Position numbers and translations under genes: made by a program. Below are positions 44,522-53,655 of a stretch of 64,000 nt of DNA, piece by piece (the first letter of the stretch is position 1; each line of letters opens with the position of its first letter). Below the pieces are notes generated by a model. The model saw nothing but the letters and a program-made list of their open reading frames with translations. It was not told the DNA's origin and searched no databases. The stretch spans positions 1 through 64,000 of the forward strand of contig CANRZB010000006.1 of assembly GCA_947644195.1 (NCBI GenBank), read 5' to 3'. This stretch comes from an uncultured Clostridium sp. (GTDB lineage Bacteria > Bacillota > Clostridia > Lachnospirales > Lachnospiraceae).

Positions 44522-44663
44522 TTTCATCCTCCATTCTGTATCTCCGAACATTTCCGGTACAGCGAAAACAAAGTTGTCTCATAATGGTATCATAACGAAT
44601 CCCTGGAAACAAGTCAACCGCCAGAAAATATTACTATGTTTTTGGAAACAAAAGGCATTTCTG

Positions 44664-44692
44664 TTGCTTTTTACTTTTGCTTTTGCTACACT
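44664..44692 (+). promoter_or_regulatory. Possible sigma-A promoter for the GT2 gene at 44793
   Basis: TTGCTT (44664-44669), 17-base spacer, TACACT (44687-44692), about 100 bases before the ATG. Confidence 0.4.
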
Positions 44693-44792
44693 AATCACAA
44701 AATTAATAACATCCTGTTGCCACTGGGAAATCCTTTTCCCGAAAAAGTCTGGCAACAGCGAAATCATAGTAACACCCACATGGAGGAATCGC

Positions 44793-45713
44793 ATGAAACA
44801 GATCTGCATTATTATGGCGGTATACAATGGAGAACATTATCTGGCAGAACAGATAGACTCGATTCTGAAAAACAACGCCCAGAATGTTACTCTTCATATC
44901 TTTAACGATCATTCCCAGGATCAATCCCAGCACATTATAGAAGAATATGTTCAATCGTATCCGGGCCGGATTTTTGGACATTACCACCATGACAACCACG
45001 GCGTTATCCGTAACTTTTTAGAAGGTACACAGGGTATGGATGCCGATTACTACATGTTTTGTGACCAGGATGACGTCTGGCTTCCTCACAAAATCGAACA
45101 CTCTCTGCAGGCGATAGAAAAACTGGAGGCAGACACTGCGGACAAACCCTGTGTTATTTTTGGGGATGCCCAGACGGTAGATCAGAACCTGCGCGAGATC
45201 GCCCCCTCCTTCCAGCGGCAGAGCGGTTATCATACTGACGCCCTGGATCCCGCCCATATTTTAATGGAAAATAAATTAATTGGCTGCACCATCATGTTTA
45301 ATCGCTCGTTACAGCAACTGCTCACGGATTTTCCGGCAGAAATACGGATGCATGACTGGTGGATCGCCCTGATCGGATCTTTCTTTGGCAAAATTGCTTA
45401 TCTAGATGAGCCATTACTGTTATACCGGCAGCACGGTGGCAACGTTGTTGGCGGAACTAGTTTTACCGCCTATCTCCGAAACCGGATGTCCCATTTATCG
45501 AAGCAGCGGAATGCCTTATATCAGACTTGTGCACAGGCACGCGCTTTTTTACAGACCTATCGGGACAAGTTGTCACCGGAACAGACCAGCCTGCTCCATA
45601 ATTTCGCCACTCTGCCGGAGATAAACTGGTTTGCAAGGCGTTATCGCATCCTACATTACCGTTTTCTCAAAAGCGGTGTGCTCCGCAACCTCGGCGTTCT
45701 GCTCGTGATTTGA
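44793..45713 (+). CDS. GT2 glycosyltransferase, rhamnosyltransferase-like
   Basis: A 306-residue soluble enzyme beginning KQICIIMAVYNGEHYLAEQI. It has FNDHSQDQS, NHGVIRNFLEG and the metal motif FCDQDDVWLP (about 95), then MHDWWIALIG (about 190), as in rhamnosyltransferases. ATG 44793 follows GGAGGAATC; an upstream frame from 44574 has no ribosome site. It is followed by the yfhO-like gene in the same direction. Confidence 0.88.
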   Translation: MKQICIIMAVYNGEHYLAEQIDSILKNNAQNVTLHIFNDHSQDQSQHIIEEYVQSYPGRIFGHYHHDNHGVIRNFLEGTQGMDADYYMFCDQDDVWLPHKIEHSLQAIEKLEADTADKPCVIFGDAQTVDQNLREIAPSFQRQSGYHTDALDPAHILMENKLIGCTIMFNRSLQQLLTDFPAEIRMHDWWIALIGSFFGKIAYLDEPLLLYRQHGGNVVGGTSFTAYLRNRMSHLSKQRNALYQTCAQARAFLQTYRDKLSPEQTSLLHNFATLPEINWFARRYRILHYRFLKSGVLRNLGVLLVI

Positions 45714-45728
45714 CACGGGGATAAAGAC

Positions 45729-45757
45729 TTGACTTCAGAGACTGACATACGTATATC
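45729..45757 (+). promoter_or_regulatory. Sigma-A promoter of the YfhO-like gene
   Basis: TTGACT (45729-45734), 17-base spacer, TATATC (45752-45757), 40 bases before the start codon. Confidence 0.6.
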
Positions 45758-45797
45758 GCATTTTCTATAAACCATTGCTCCAGGAAAGGGGAAATCC

Positions 45798-48668
45798 ATG
45801 AAATCGTTTGCTGCTATCACTGCATGGGAACCAAAAAACAGAAAGCAGTTGTTCCTATTGTTTACCATTACTTATATCGTAACGGCACTGCTTGCCTTTT
45901 TTCCATTCTTTCTGTTTCACAGATCCATGCTTTTAAATAATGATGATGGCTTTTTACAGCATTATGAAGCCATCTTCCAACTCAAACATACCATTTCGCA
46001 GCTTTTCTCAGGAAATGGTTTTTCTTTCTGGGCATGGAATCTGGGATTGGGCACTGATAATTTAGCGGCCATGTCCTACGTCTACTGCGATCCGTTCAAT
46101 TATATTGCCGCTGCTTTCCCAAAAACACAGGTGGAGCTCGGCTATACCGTTGCTGTCCTGGTACAGATTTATACACTGGGAGCTGTCTTCCTTTATTTCG
46201 GAAAAGTCGTCGACCTTAAGCTGAGACATTCTTTCTGGGGCGCTTTCGCCTACTGCTTTTCTACCTGGATTATCACCTCGGCCTACCGGCACAGTTTCTT
46301 TCTGACGGTAGCCATCCTCTTTCTCCTTCTGATTACCGGTGTGGAAAAAATACTGCGCAGACAATCTCCTGCCGTATTAATGGCCGCCACCTTTTTTTCC
46401 GCTTTATTCAGTTTGTATTTCGCCTATATGAGCGCCCTCGTTTTATTCCTCTATCTGGTAATCTACTATCTCCAAACCGATGGCAAATCCCCAAAGCAAT
46501 TTTTCTGTTTCTGGGGAAAATTCGTCCTATCCGTAGGCATTGCTGTCTGCATGGCGGCCGTCATCATGATACCACTGTTTTATATTTTGCATCATGCTGT
46601 AACGGACAGTGCCTCTACTTACCAGGCCCTGTTTCCTTTTGATACCTATGTAAACTACTTTATTTCCCTTGCGGGAGGAAATGAGATCTTTGGACAATTT
46701 TCCAGCATCGCCTCCTCCTCCCTGTTTTTAATCCTGTTACCAGGCATCTTTACCCGGATCTGGAAAAAACAGGCCACTCCAGCTATGCTTACCCTGTTTT
46801 GCTGTATGGTTTTCCTGCTCTTTCCGGTCTGTAACTCCATCTTTAACGGACTGAGTTATCCTACCGGACGCTGGTGTTATTCGGCTACCTTCTTTCTCAT
46901 CTGGAGCGGGCTGCAATGTCTGGAAGATCCCACCTTCGACATCCGAAAATTCAAAACGGTTATCCCTGTCGGACTGGCGTTTCTGGGCTTTTTAACCCTG
47001 TTCGTCGCCCGTGTGATCTTGGCAATCAATTGGGAACTGCCCACCCTGATTGGAATTACCAATCTAGCCGCTGGTTTTCTCTTTTTCCATCTGCTGAATA
47101 CCGAAGACAAACGAAGACGCAGGCAGACGATTCTGATCACTCTGACGATGCTGATAAATATTATCCTGGTCAGTAATATCCGTTTCTTTCCCGGCTGTTC
47201 CTCACAGATCTATCAATTTATGAAATTTGGAGAAATCTATGATATCCTGGAACATTCCACGCAAAAAGCAGGAACAGAAATACAGGATGAAGATTTTTAC
47301 CGGATTGACCAGGCAGATCATATTTTACCCGTGAAAGGCCAGGCAACCCGTTTGATTGACAATATGGCGAATGAGACCATGGTATTCCAGACCCGTCCCC
47401 TGTATACCTATCTCTCTACGACAGACAGCATACTGTTCGACTTTAACCGTCTGCTCTGTAACAGTGCGGGCTACTACCGCAGAACCAGTATCACAAACAA
47501 TGATAACCGTACCAGACTGGATTTTCTGACCGGAACGAAATATTTTCTGGGCAATAATCCGCAGGTGAGTCCTTCCACCGGTGCCGAACAGTATGCCTCC
47601 TACGGATTTTCCAAGCATGCCGTTTCTTCTCAGGGGGTGGAGATCCTAAAAAACAAGTATTCCCTGGGACTGGGCTGTACCTTTACCGACTATATGACGG
47701 AGAGTGAATGGCTGGAACTTGATTATCATGATCGGGAACAGGCTCTTTTGGAGTGTGTTGTCCTGCCTGATTCTGCCGACAGCCAGATGCATCATCTGGC
47801 TCCGGATAAAATCTCGTCCGGCAGCCGCAAGGTTTCCTATCAATTCTCTCAGTCCGCCAATATGACAGCCAATAATAAACCAATGGATCAGAAAAAGCGC
47901 TTCCCGCAACAAGGACAGTTTCAGGTCAACGAAAACAACGGTTCCGTTACGCTTCATCTCAAAGAAGAATTGCCGGATCATGAACTATATCTCTATTTCC
48001 AGAATCTCAAAAGAAAACCAGACAGTATGAGAACCGCCCAAATCCAGACCAGAATTGATCTGATACGTAGCAAACTGTCTGGCAGCGATCGGGCAGATCA
48101 CGGCTCGTACACGCTGACGGCAACCATGGGAGAAGTGACGAAACGTGGTTTAAATCTGGTGGAAGATATCCAGGGATTTTCTGATGTAGAAAACATTATG
48201 ATTCATCTGGGGCAATACCAGGAGAAACACAGGGAGATTCAAATCTCTTTTGACGAAATCGGTTCCTATACCTATGATTCCATTTCCGTCCTGGCAGTAC
48301 CTCTTTCCACATACAAAACGAAAGCGCAGTCCTGTATGGACCACGCCTTGCAAATCAACCATTTCTCCGATAACGAAATTCGGGGCAGCGTAACCACAGA
48401 CACCGCCCATTCCATGTTATATCTCTCCATTCCTTTTCATGCCGGCTGGAAAGCCTACGTTGACGGCGTGGAAACGAATACACAGAACATCGACATTGCC
48501 TTTACTGGCATCCCGATCAACCAGGCTGGCAACCACGATATCAAACTACGCTACCGTCCGGTTGGATTTCATCTGGGGCTCGTCTGCTTTATCATTGGCA
48601 CGATTCTCTGCATTTTCGTTCTGGTACTGCACCATCGTCGGAACCGTCACGAAAAAACATTGAAATAA
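45798..48668 (+). CDS. YfhO-family membrane protein
   Basis: A 956-residue protein with many membrane helices in the first 460 residues, a large extracellular domain, and a last helix at the C-terminus (LGLVCFIIGTILCIFVLVL). The N-terminal loop SMLLNNDDGFLQHYEA and FWAWNLGLGTD are typical of the YfhO/GT-C group, which is linked to glycosylation of lipoteichoic or wall teichoic acid. The extracellular part ends with the family's SIPFHAGWKAYVDG and TGIPINQAGNHDIKLRYRP. ATG follows GGAAAGGGG. Its 3' end overlaps the opposite gene by 22 bases. Confidence 0.9.
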   Translation: MKSFAAITAWEPKNRKQLFLLFTITYIVTALLAFFPFFLFHRSMLLNNDDGFLQHYEAIFQLKHTISQLFSGNGFSFWAWNLGLGTDNLAAMSYVYCDPFNYIAAAFPKTQVELGYTVAVLVQIYTLGAVFLYFGKVVDLKLRHSFWGAFAYCFSTWIITSAYRHSFFLTVAILFLLLITGVEKILRRQSPAVLMAATFFSALFSLYFAYMSALVLFLYLVIYYLQTDGKSPKQFFCFWGKFVLSVGIAVCMAAVIMIPLFYILHHAVTDSASTYQALFPFDTYVNYFISLAGGNEIFGQFSSIASSSLFLILLPGIFTRIWKKQATPAMLTLFCCMVFLLFPVCNSIFNGLSYPTGRWCYSATFFLIWSGLQCLEDPTFDIRKFKTVIPVGLAFLGFLTLFVARVILAINWELPTLIGITNLAAGFLFFHLLNTEDKRRRRQTILITLTMLINIILVSNIRFFPGCSSQIYQFMKFGEIYDILEHSTQKAGTEIQDEDFYRIDQADHILPVKGQATRLIDNMANETMVFQTRPLYTYLSTTDSILFDFNRLLCNSAGYYRRTSITNNDNRTRLDFLTGTKYFLGNNPQVSPSTGAEQYASYGFSKHAVSSQGVEILKNKYSLGLGCTFTDYMTESEWLELDYHDREQALLECVVLPDSADSQMHHLAPDKISSGSRKVSYQFSQSANMTANNKPMDQKKRFPQQGQFQVNENNGSVTLHLKEELPDHELYLYFQNLKRKPDSMRTAQIQTRIDLIRSKLSGSDRADHGSYTLTATMGEVTKRGLNLVEDIQGFSDVENIMIHLGQYQEKHREIQISFDEIGSYTYDSISVLAVPLSTYKTKAQSCMDHALQINHFSDNEIRGSVTTDTAHSMLYLSIPFHAGWKAYVDGVETNTQNIDIAFTGIPINQAGNHDIKLRYRPVGFHLGLVCFIIGTILCIFVLVLHHRRNRHEKTLK

Positions 48669-50074
48669 CACAGAAATAATACCGCAGTTACTAGCGCCAT
48701 AAACGCTGTTCCTATCCAATAAACCGCCCTGTGGCATTGATATTCTGGAAGTGGGATTCTTCGCGCAACCCACGGAAAATTAATGAGCAGCAGCAAAGCC
48801 GTCACAGCCACAAATACCGAAGTGCTGAGTGTCTGCACCGTGAGATTGCTCTCTCCTAACTTCGCCCCCATCAAATGCGAAATGCTGGGATATCTACACT
48901 GAGTAACATCCTGCTCCAGTCCAAACCTTCTCATAATTCCCACATTAATACACGGCAAATAGGCGGTAAATGCCCCATACAGAGATAAAAACACGCCGAG
49001 GACCGACAAAGCCGTTTCCAAAAGCACATTCACCGTCCAAAATCTGCGATGAATCGCCATCAGAATGATCAAAAAAGGAATCAGATAGATTCTGCGGTAA
49101 AACTCATAATTAGCAAAGGCAAAATAAATCGCCATCGGCGCTACTGCCATATAGATCACATAGTGTTTCTTTTGAGGATGATCGGCGTCATAACGGATGC
49201 AATAGGCAATAAAATAGACGGCGACCAATCCCATAATCACAAACGACGCATTGCCCCCCGCTGCCCGGATACAATTGGCGATCGTGTTCTGAATAATGGA
49301 ATTGCTTGTTCCAATCCCCAATGACTCCTGATAGTGCGGAGCATTTTTATAAATCATATCAAATAATACCATCGGCACCATTGTGCTGAGTAGTTTCAGG
49401 GCAAGCCGAATCACATTTTTCTCCACCAGCAATAAAATGGCAATCAAGGCAAAAATAAAAAACGGTTTCGCCGAGATCGAATAGGCCATGAACAATAAAA
49501 ACATCCCCTGCCTATTTTGCAGCAGATAATAGATTGCGATGACCGTGGTAGTAATCATCAAAAAATCATTCTGCCCGGATACAAAAATCCCCAGAAAGGT
49601 AAAAGGACAGGTAACAATGAGAAATGTACTCCATGCCTTGGTCGTCGAATCAACCTGAAAAAAATCCATTATCCTGCGGGAATAGTAAACAGTGACTCCG
49701 AGCAGAAACACCAGAAACGTCTGCGACCAGACCATCATCAGGGTATGATCCACTGCTCGAAGTCCTGCAAAGCGCTGCAATATCCAGATCGGAATATTCC
49801 AGACAGCCCATGGAATTAATGCCAAATAATTAAATCCACAATTCCACTGTGAAGATCCATAGTTGTTTTGATGAATCATCTCATAGAAATCATAGAGTTT
49901 TCCATCGAAGGTACAATCTAACAAAACCGTTGACCAGACGGTCATACTCTTGCCATCCCAATATTTATATGTCAGCATCACACCCAATGCTAACAAAGCA
50001 TACATCAAATACTCGACCCAGTTCGGTGTCGAACGATTCAGCTTCCACATCTCTTTTAACTTCCCTAGCTCCAT
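48647..50074 (-). CDS. Polytopic GT-C-like membrane protein
   Basis: A 475-residue protein with about ten membrane helices and a luminal loop after the first helix containing VLLDCTFDGKLYDFYEM, reminiscent of the acidic first loop of GT-C glycosyltransferases. A specific family is not recognised. ATG 50074 follows AAGGAG. It sits between yfhO and the PIG-L gene in the glycan region. A lipid-linked sugar transferase or flippase-like role is an inference from topology. Confidence 0.7.
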   Translation of the reverse strand: MELGKLKEMWKLNRSTPNWVEYLMYALLALGVMLTYKYWDGKSMTVWSTVLLDCTFDGKLYDFYEMIHQNNYGSSQWNCGFNYLALIPWAVWNIPIWILQRFAGLRAVDHTLMMVWSQTFLVFLLGVTVYYSRRIMDFFQVDSTTKAWSTFLIVTCPFTFLGIFVSGQNDFLMITTTVIAIYYLLQNRQGMFLLFMAYSISAKPFFIFALIAILLLVEKNVIRLALKLLSTMVPMVLFDMIYKNAPHYQESLGIGTSNSIIQNTIANCIRAAGGNASFVIMGLVAVYFIAYCIRYDADHPQKKHYVIYMAVAPMAIYFAFANYEFYRRIYLIPFLIILMAIHRRFWTVNVLLETALSVLGVFLSLYGAFTAYLPCINVGIMRRFGLEQDVTQCRYPSISHLMGAKLGESNLTVQTLSTSVFVAVTALLLLINFPWVARRIPLPEYQCHRAVYWIGTAFMALVTAVLFLCYFNVFS

Positions 50075-50274
50075 GTTCCCTGTTCTCCTTGTTCGTCCCA
50101 GTGGTCCCAATGTCCACACAATATCATTTGCCAAACAAATCTGTTTTCCTGCTTCTTTCCCGGATACCGCCTGTCCGGTTACGCTGAGATATTATACCCA
50201 TAAAATCAGGATAAGTCAATCTTCAGTACTGTCAACGGATCACAAAAAATCATCCTAGTGTCAGAACGGTAAAT

Positions 50275-50297
50275 GGCAACAAGGAAATGCTGTTGCC
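50275..50297. terminator. Hairpin of the recurrent GGCAAC/GTTGCC type
   Basis: GGCAAC (50275-50280) pairs with GTTGCC (50292-50297) around AAGGAAATGCT. It is the same stem and loop as the hairpins at 19899 and 20449. Confidence 0.4.
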
Positions 50298-50308
50298 CGA
50301 AATAATAA

Positions 50309-50349
50309 TGTACCGCTGTCATCCCGTTTCCGGAATAATCAGCGGTACA
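50309..50349 (-). terminator. Terminator of the PIG-L gene
   Basis: TGTACCGCTG (50309-50318) pairs with CAGCGGTACA (50340-50349), with ATTATTATTTC following on the minus strand. It begins 23 bases after the stop codon. Confidence 0.6.
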
Positions 50350-50371
50350 TTTTGAAGTTCAAACCATCATT

Positions 50372-51868
50372 TTATTTCCAATCGTCATAATATACCCAGT
50401 TTTCATAGGGCTGGATATGCCAAAGCCAGGTAAAGCAGGTCCAATGCTTGCTCTCATAGGCGTTCAGCATTTTGATTTTGATATCAAACAACTCTTTATT
50501 GGTCTCTGGCAATGTGCTCTTAAGCGCATCCGTCATTTGCTCTTTTTTGTAATACTTCGCAAAATACATAAACCGTTTCGCCTGCTCCGGCGCTTTCTGA
50601 TACAGAGCCGTGGTATATTTATTTACTTTCTTGTGATGGAAATGCCCATACTCTCCCTCCGGATTGTGCGTCACTACCGTATCCCACTTCTTGTAATGCA
50701 AGAGCAGGTTGATATCATTCTGGATCGCCAGCTGATCATAATCCCAGTTATAACCCGGATCATATTTCAATTTCTCTCCCGGAATCTCCTGCGTGTCAGG
50801 ATAGGAAAGCATGATTCTCTCGCACTCGGCAATATCCATTGCCTTATGAAAATCCGCAGCACGATAACTTTTTGCATTAGTCAGGCATACCACCAGATAA
50901 CGATCTGAGATCAGATGGGAACCTCCAAACAGAGTTTCATCATCTGGATGCGCCACAATCATCAGATTATTGACTGATTTCAGATTCATCTTATCTAACA
51001 TCGTCTGGGTAAGCATCCCTTGCACTTTGCTGACCACCAGCGTACAGGTTGCCGTCACAGAAGAATTCTTTTTCGAAACTGCTTTAATCGTCACCGTACC
51101 CGTTTTCCTACCGGTTACTCTTCCGGATGCATCAATGGAAGCCACTGCAGGATTGGAAGAACTATAATGCAGTTCCTTATCCGTCACATATTTCGGACTG
51201 ACCTTGACATGAAGCTGTTTCCACTGTCCGATCCCTACCACCGGTTTCGACTCCGTAAAACGGAATGATTGGATTTCATTGGCACGGATCACCAACTTCT
51301 TCTTGGCTTTTTTATGGGTCTTCTCAGATTTGACCGTGATCGTTACCTTGCCGGGTGTCATCGCCGTAACTTCCCCATCATCACCAACTGTTGCGATCTC
51401 TTCATTCGAAGTACTCCAGATTAAATCCTCTCCCGCTTTCTTAGGAGTGACTTTTGCCTTTAACTTAACCATATCTTCCAAAAACAGATTTTTTGTTTTG
51501 GAAGTTATTTTTATCTTTTTGACTTTATAAAATTTTTTGACTTTTAATTTTAACGTAGACTTTACCTTGGTATTCGCTACCATAGCGGTAATTTTCACAT
51601 TTCCAGGTTTCTTGGCCTTGATCTTTCCCTTTTTATTGACATCGGCCACTTTCCGATTGGAACTGGTCCAAATAATTTTACTGCCGTCGTCCAACTCATC
51701 CTGGTCCACTTCCACCCGGTAGCTTTCCTTCTCATATAGATTCAGCTTCCGGTCATCTACATTGTCAAAAACAATTTTTTCTTTGGCATAGCATGTCCCT
51801 TTTCCAGTCCATAGAAATCCGGCCACACTGAATAATAATATTGCAGTTCCACAAACTACCCTCTTCAT
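50372..51868 (-). CDS. Secreted PIG-L deacetylase with three Big2-type Ig repeats
   Basis: A 498-residue secreted protein. It has a signal peptide (VVCGTAILLFSVAGF), three Ig-like Big2 repeats of about 85 residues (each with a W/Y-x-SSN-x-x-A/V core), then a PIG-L/LmbE N-acetylglucosamine deacetylase domain: MIVAHPDDETLFGGSHL, CLTNAKSYRAADFH, and the metal histidine in NPEGEYGHFHHKK. It should remove acetyl from GlcNAc-type sugars outside the cell. ATG 51868 follows GAGGGA. The Ig repeats resemble those of the phosphoesterase at 11131. Confidence 0.88.
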   Translation of the reverse strand: MKRVVCGTAILLFSVAGFLWTGKGTCYAKEKIVFDNVDDRKLNLYEKESYRVEVDQDELDDGSKIIWTSSNRKVADVNKKGKIKAKKPGNVKITAMVANTKVKSTLKLKVKKFYKVKKIKITSKTKNLFLEDMVKLKAKVTPKKAGEDLIWSTSNEEIATVGDDGEVTAMTPGKVTITVKSEKTHKKAKKKLVIRANEIQSFRFTESKPVVGIGQWKQLHVKVSPKYVTDKELHYSSSNPAVASIDASGRVTGRKTGTVTIKAVSKKNSSVTATCTLVVSKVQGMLTQTMLDKMNLKSVNNLMIVAHPDDETLFGGSHLISDRYLVVCLTNAKSYRAADFHKAMDIAECERIMLSYPDTQEIPGEKLKYDPGYNWDYDQLAIQNDINLLLHYKKWDTVVTHNPEGEYGHFHHKKVNKYTTALYQKAPEQAKRFMYFAKYYKKEQMTDALKSTLPETNKELFDIKIKMLNAYESKHWTCFTWLWHIQPYENWVYYDDWK

Positions 51869-52093
51869 TCTTGGTCCCTCTTTTCCTCTAAACAACTCTT
51901 TTTTCGTAACGATTCCCCCTACTTGCGCTTTTCCCCCTCACTTCCTTTCCAATCTGTAGTTCTCCTGGAATTCCCGTAAAACAAAGAGGGCCAAATTACA
52001 TTGACCTCCCTCCAATCCTTGTCCATCCGAATCCAGGGGATGATCTATAGATACCCCTCGCTCATTCCATATTATAAAATGCAAATATGTCAT

Positions 52094-52537
52094 TTAGCGG
52101 GCAGTATTTTCTTTATTAAAGATAAGCAATTTACTGAACACATAGTTCAGAAGGACGACCAGAAAACTAACCAACACCTTAGACACTGCGCCCTTAATTC
52201 CAAAAATAGTCTGGTCCATTCCTACAAACACCAGGAACGGAACCGCAAATAATTCAAACAGTCCCGTAGCAAACCGGGTGGATAAAAACAAGCCAAGTTC
52301 CCGGACGATCACATCACTTTTCCAGCTCCTGCTCTGAAAAACCCATATCTTATTTGTAATATAAGCAAAGGTCACTGCAAACACCCAGGATAACAGATTC
52401 GCCGTCACAACCCGAAAATTCATAAAACCTGCAAATATGGTATAGGTTCCCCAACTCACACAGGTAGTCGCCACTCCCCAGAACAGATACGAGATAATTT
52501 CCCGGTTTTTTTTCATAAGATCAAAAATTTTCTCCAT
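52094..52537 (-). CDS. GtrA-family membrane protein
   Basis: A 147-residue protein with four membrane helices. It opens with KNREIISYLFWGVATTCVSW and has the family pattern NLLSWVFAVTFAYITNKIWVF. GtrA proteins are thought to flip polyprenyl-phosphate-linked sugars. It is last in a four-gene operon with DUF2304, a GT2 enzyme and a large membrane protein, the usual GtrA/GtrB set. Confidence 0.9.
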   Translation of the reverse strand: MEKIFDLMKKNREIISYLFWGVATTCVSWGTYTIFAGFMNFRVVTANLLSWVFAVTFAYITNKIWVFQSRSWKSDVIVRELGLFLSTRFATGLFELFAVPFLVFVGMDQTIFGIKGAVSKVLVSFLVVLLNYVFSKLLIFNKENTAR

Positions 52538-52549
52538 TGGTTCCTCCCA

Positions 52550-52942
52550 TTACTCTGCTTTCTTCTGCCCTTCTGTCGGCATACTCTGTTCCAGCCTCTC
52601 TTCCAAATCTCGAATTCTCTTTTCATACATGGCACACTGCTGCACCAGTTTTCGCAATTTATCATTTAACATGGATACAATGGATGTAATGGACAGCAGG
52701 ATAATCAACAGCGCAAAACAGACTAAACCAAACAAACCGTTCGTCAGCTCCACGATCCCCATCGCATGAAGTACAGCCTCCAATGCCTGCGGAAAAATAA
52801 CCACCAAAACCATAACCAGTCCGGTAAATAACCATAACAGGGTATATTTTAAAGTCAGGCTCTTTTTTTTCAAGAAATAAAAAATACAAAAATAATACAC
52901 TAATAATGCTATGGATAACACAATCCTTAGAGAGCTGTTCAT
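52550..52942 (-). CDS. DUF2304 membrane protein
   Basis: A 130-residue protein with three membrane helices and a C-terminal coiled coil (MLNDKLRKLVQQCAMYEKRI). The pattern KKSLTLKYTLLWLFTGLVM is typical of DUF2304, which usually lies between a GT2 gene and GtrA, as here. It overlaps the upstream gene by four bases. Confidence 0.88.
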   Translation of the reverse strand: MNSSLRIVLSIALLVYYFCIFYFLKKKSLTLKYTLLWLFTGLVMVLVVIFPQALEAVLHAMGIVELTNGLFGLVCFALLIILLSITSIVSMLNDKLRKLVQQCAMYEKRIRDLEERLEQSMPTEGQKKAE

Positions 52943-53655
52943 CCTACTTTCCTCCTCGCCGTCGTCATTCTGGTTACCAAAACGGATACCGATACTTTTA
53001 TCATGTAATAGGCCGATTTCAAGCCGCTGATGGAACTCGTCCCACCCATTCTCTCACTCATAATGACAGGCACCTCCCGAATTCTGGCACCCTGCAGCCT
53101 GCTTGTCACAATGGCCTCCGGTTCTGGATAATCCTGTGCATATTCCGAAGCAAAAAATCGAATGTATTCCCGGTTTACCGCACGGAACCCACTGGTTACA
53201 TCATATACCCGGATTCCGCAGACCAGCTTGATCAGGAGACTCAGGAATCCGATACCAAAACGCCGTAAGCCCGATGACTGAAATCCCTCGTTATTGATAA
53301 AGCGGGATCCGATCACCGAATCCGCCTCTCCCTTTCTAATTGGCTCTACGAGCCGATGAATATATTCTGGATTGTGCTGCCCATCCCCATCCATCTGGAT
53401 CGCTACATCATAATCGTGTTCCATGGCATAGATATATCCCGCCTGAACAGCTCCACCAATACCAAGATTCACCGGTAAATGAATGAAATTTGCATGGCAG
53501 TTCCGCAAAATATCTGCCGTATTATCCTTGGAACAGTCGTTGACTACAAGATAATCCACATCCGGACAGATCTCTCCCAAATGTTTAATCACGCGCTCAA
53601 TATTTTCACTCTCATTAAATGCCGGAATAATAACCAGAATTTTTAATGAATTCAT
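52939..53655 (-). CDS. GT2 glycosyltransferase, dolichol-phosphate mannosyltransferase type
   Basis: A 238-residue enzyme. It has ILVIIPAFNESENIERVI, VNDCSKDNTAD, the nucleotide site QMDGDGQHNPEYI (about 92), SVIGSRFINNEG and the C-terminal TSGFRAVNRE. No membrane helices are present. It would charge polyprenyl phosphate with a sugar for the GtrA partner. It overlaps both neighbours by four bases. Confidence 0.93.
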   Translation of the reverse strand: MNSLKILVIIPAFNESENIERVIKHLGEICPDVDYLVVNDCSKDNTADILRNCHANFIHLPVNLGIGGAVQAGYIYAMEHDYDVAIQMDGDGQHNPEYIHRLVEPIRKGEADSVIGSRFINNEGFQSSGLRRFGIGFLSLLIKLVCGIRVYDVTSGFRAVNREYIRFFASEYAQDYPEPEAIVTSRLQGARIREVPVIMSERMGGTSSISGLKSAYYMIKVSVSVLVTRMTTARRKVG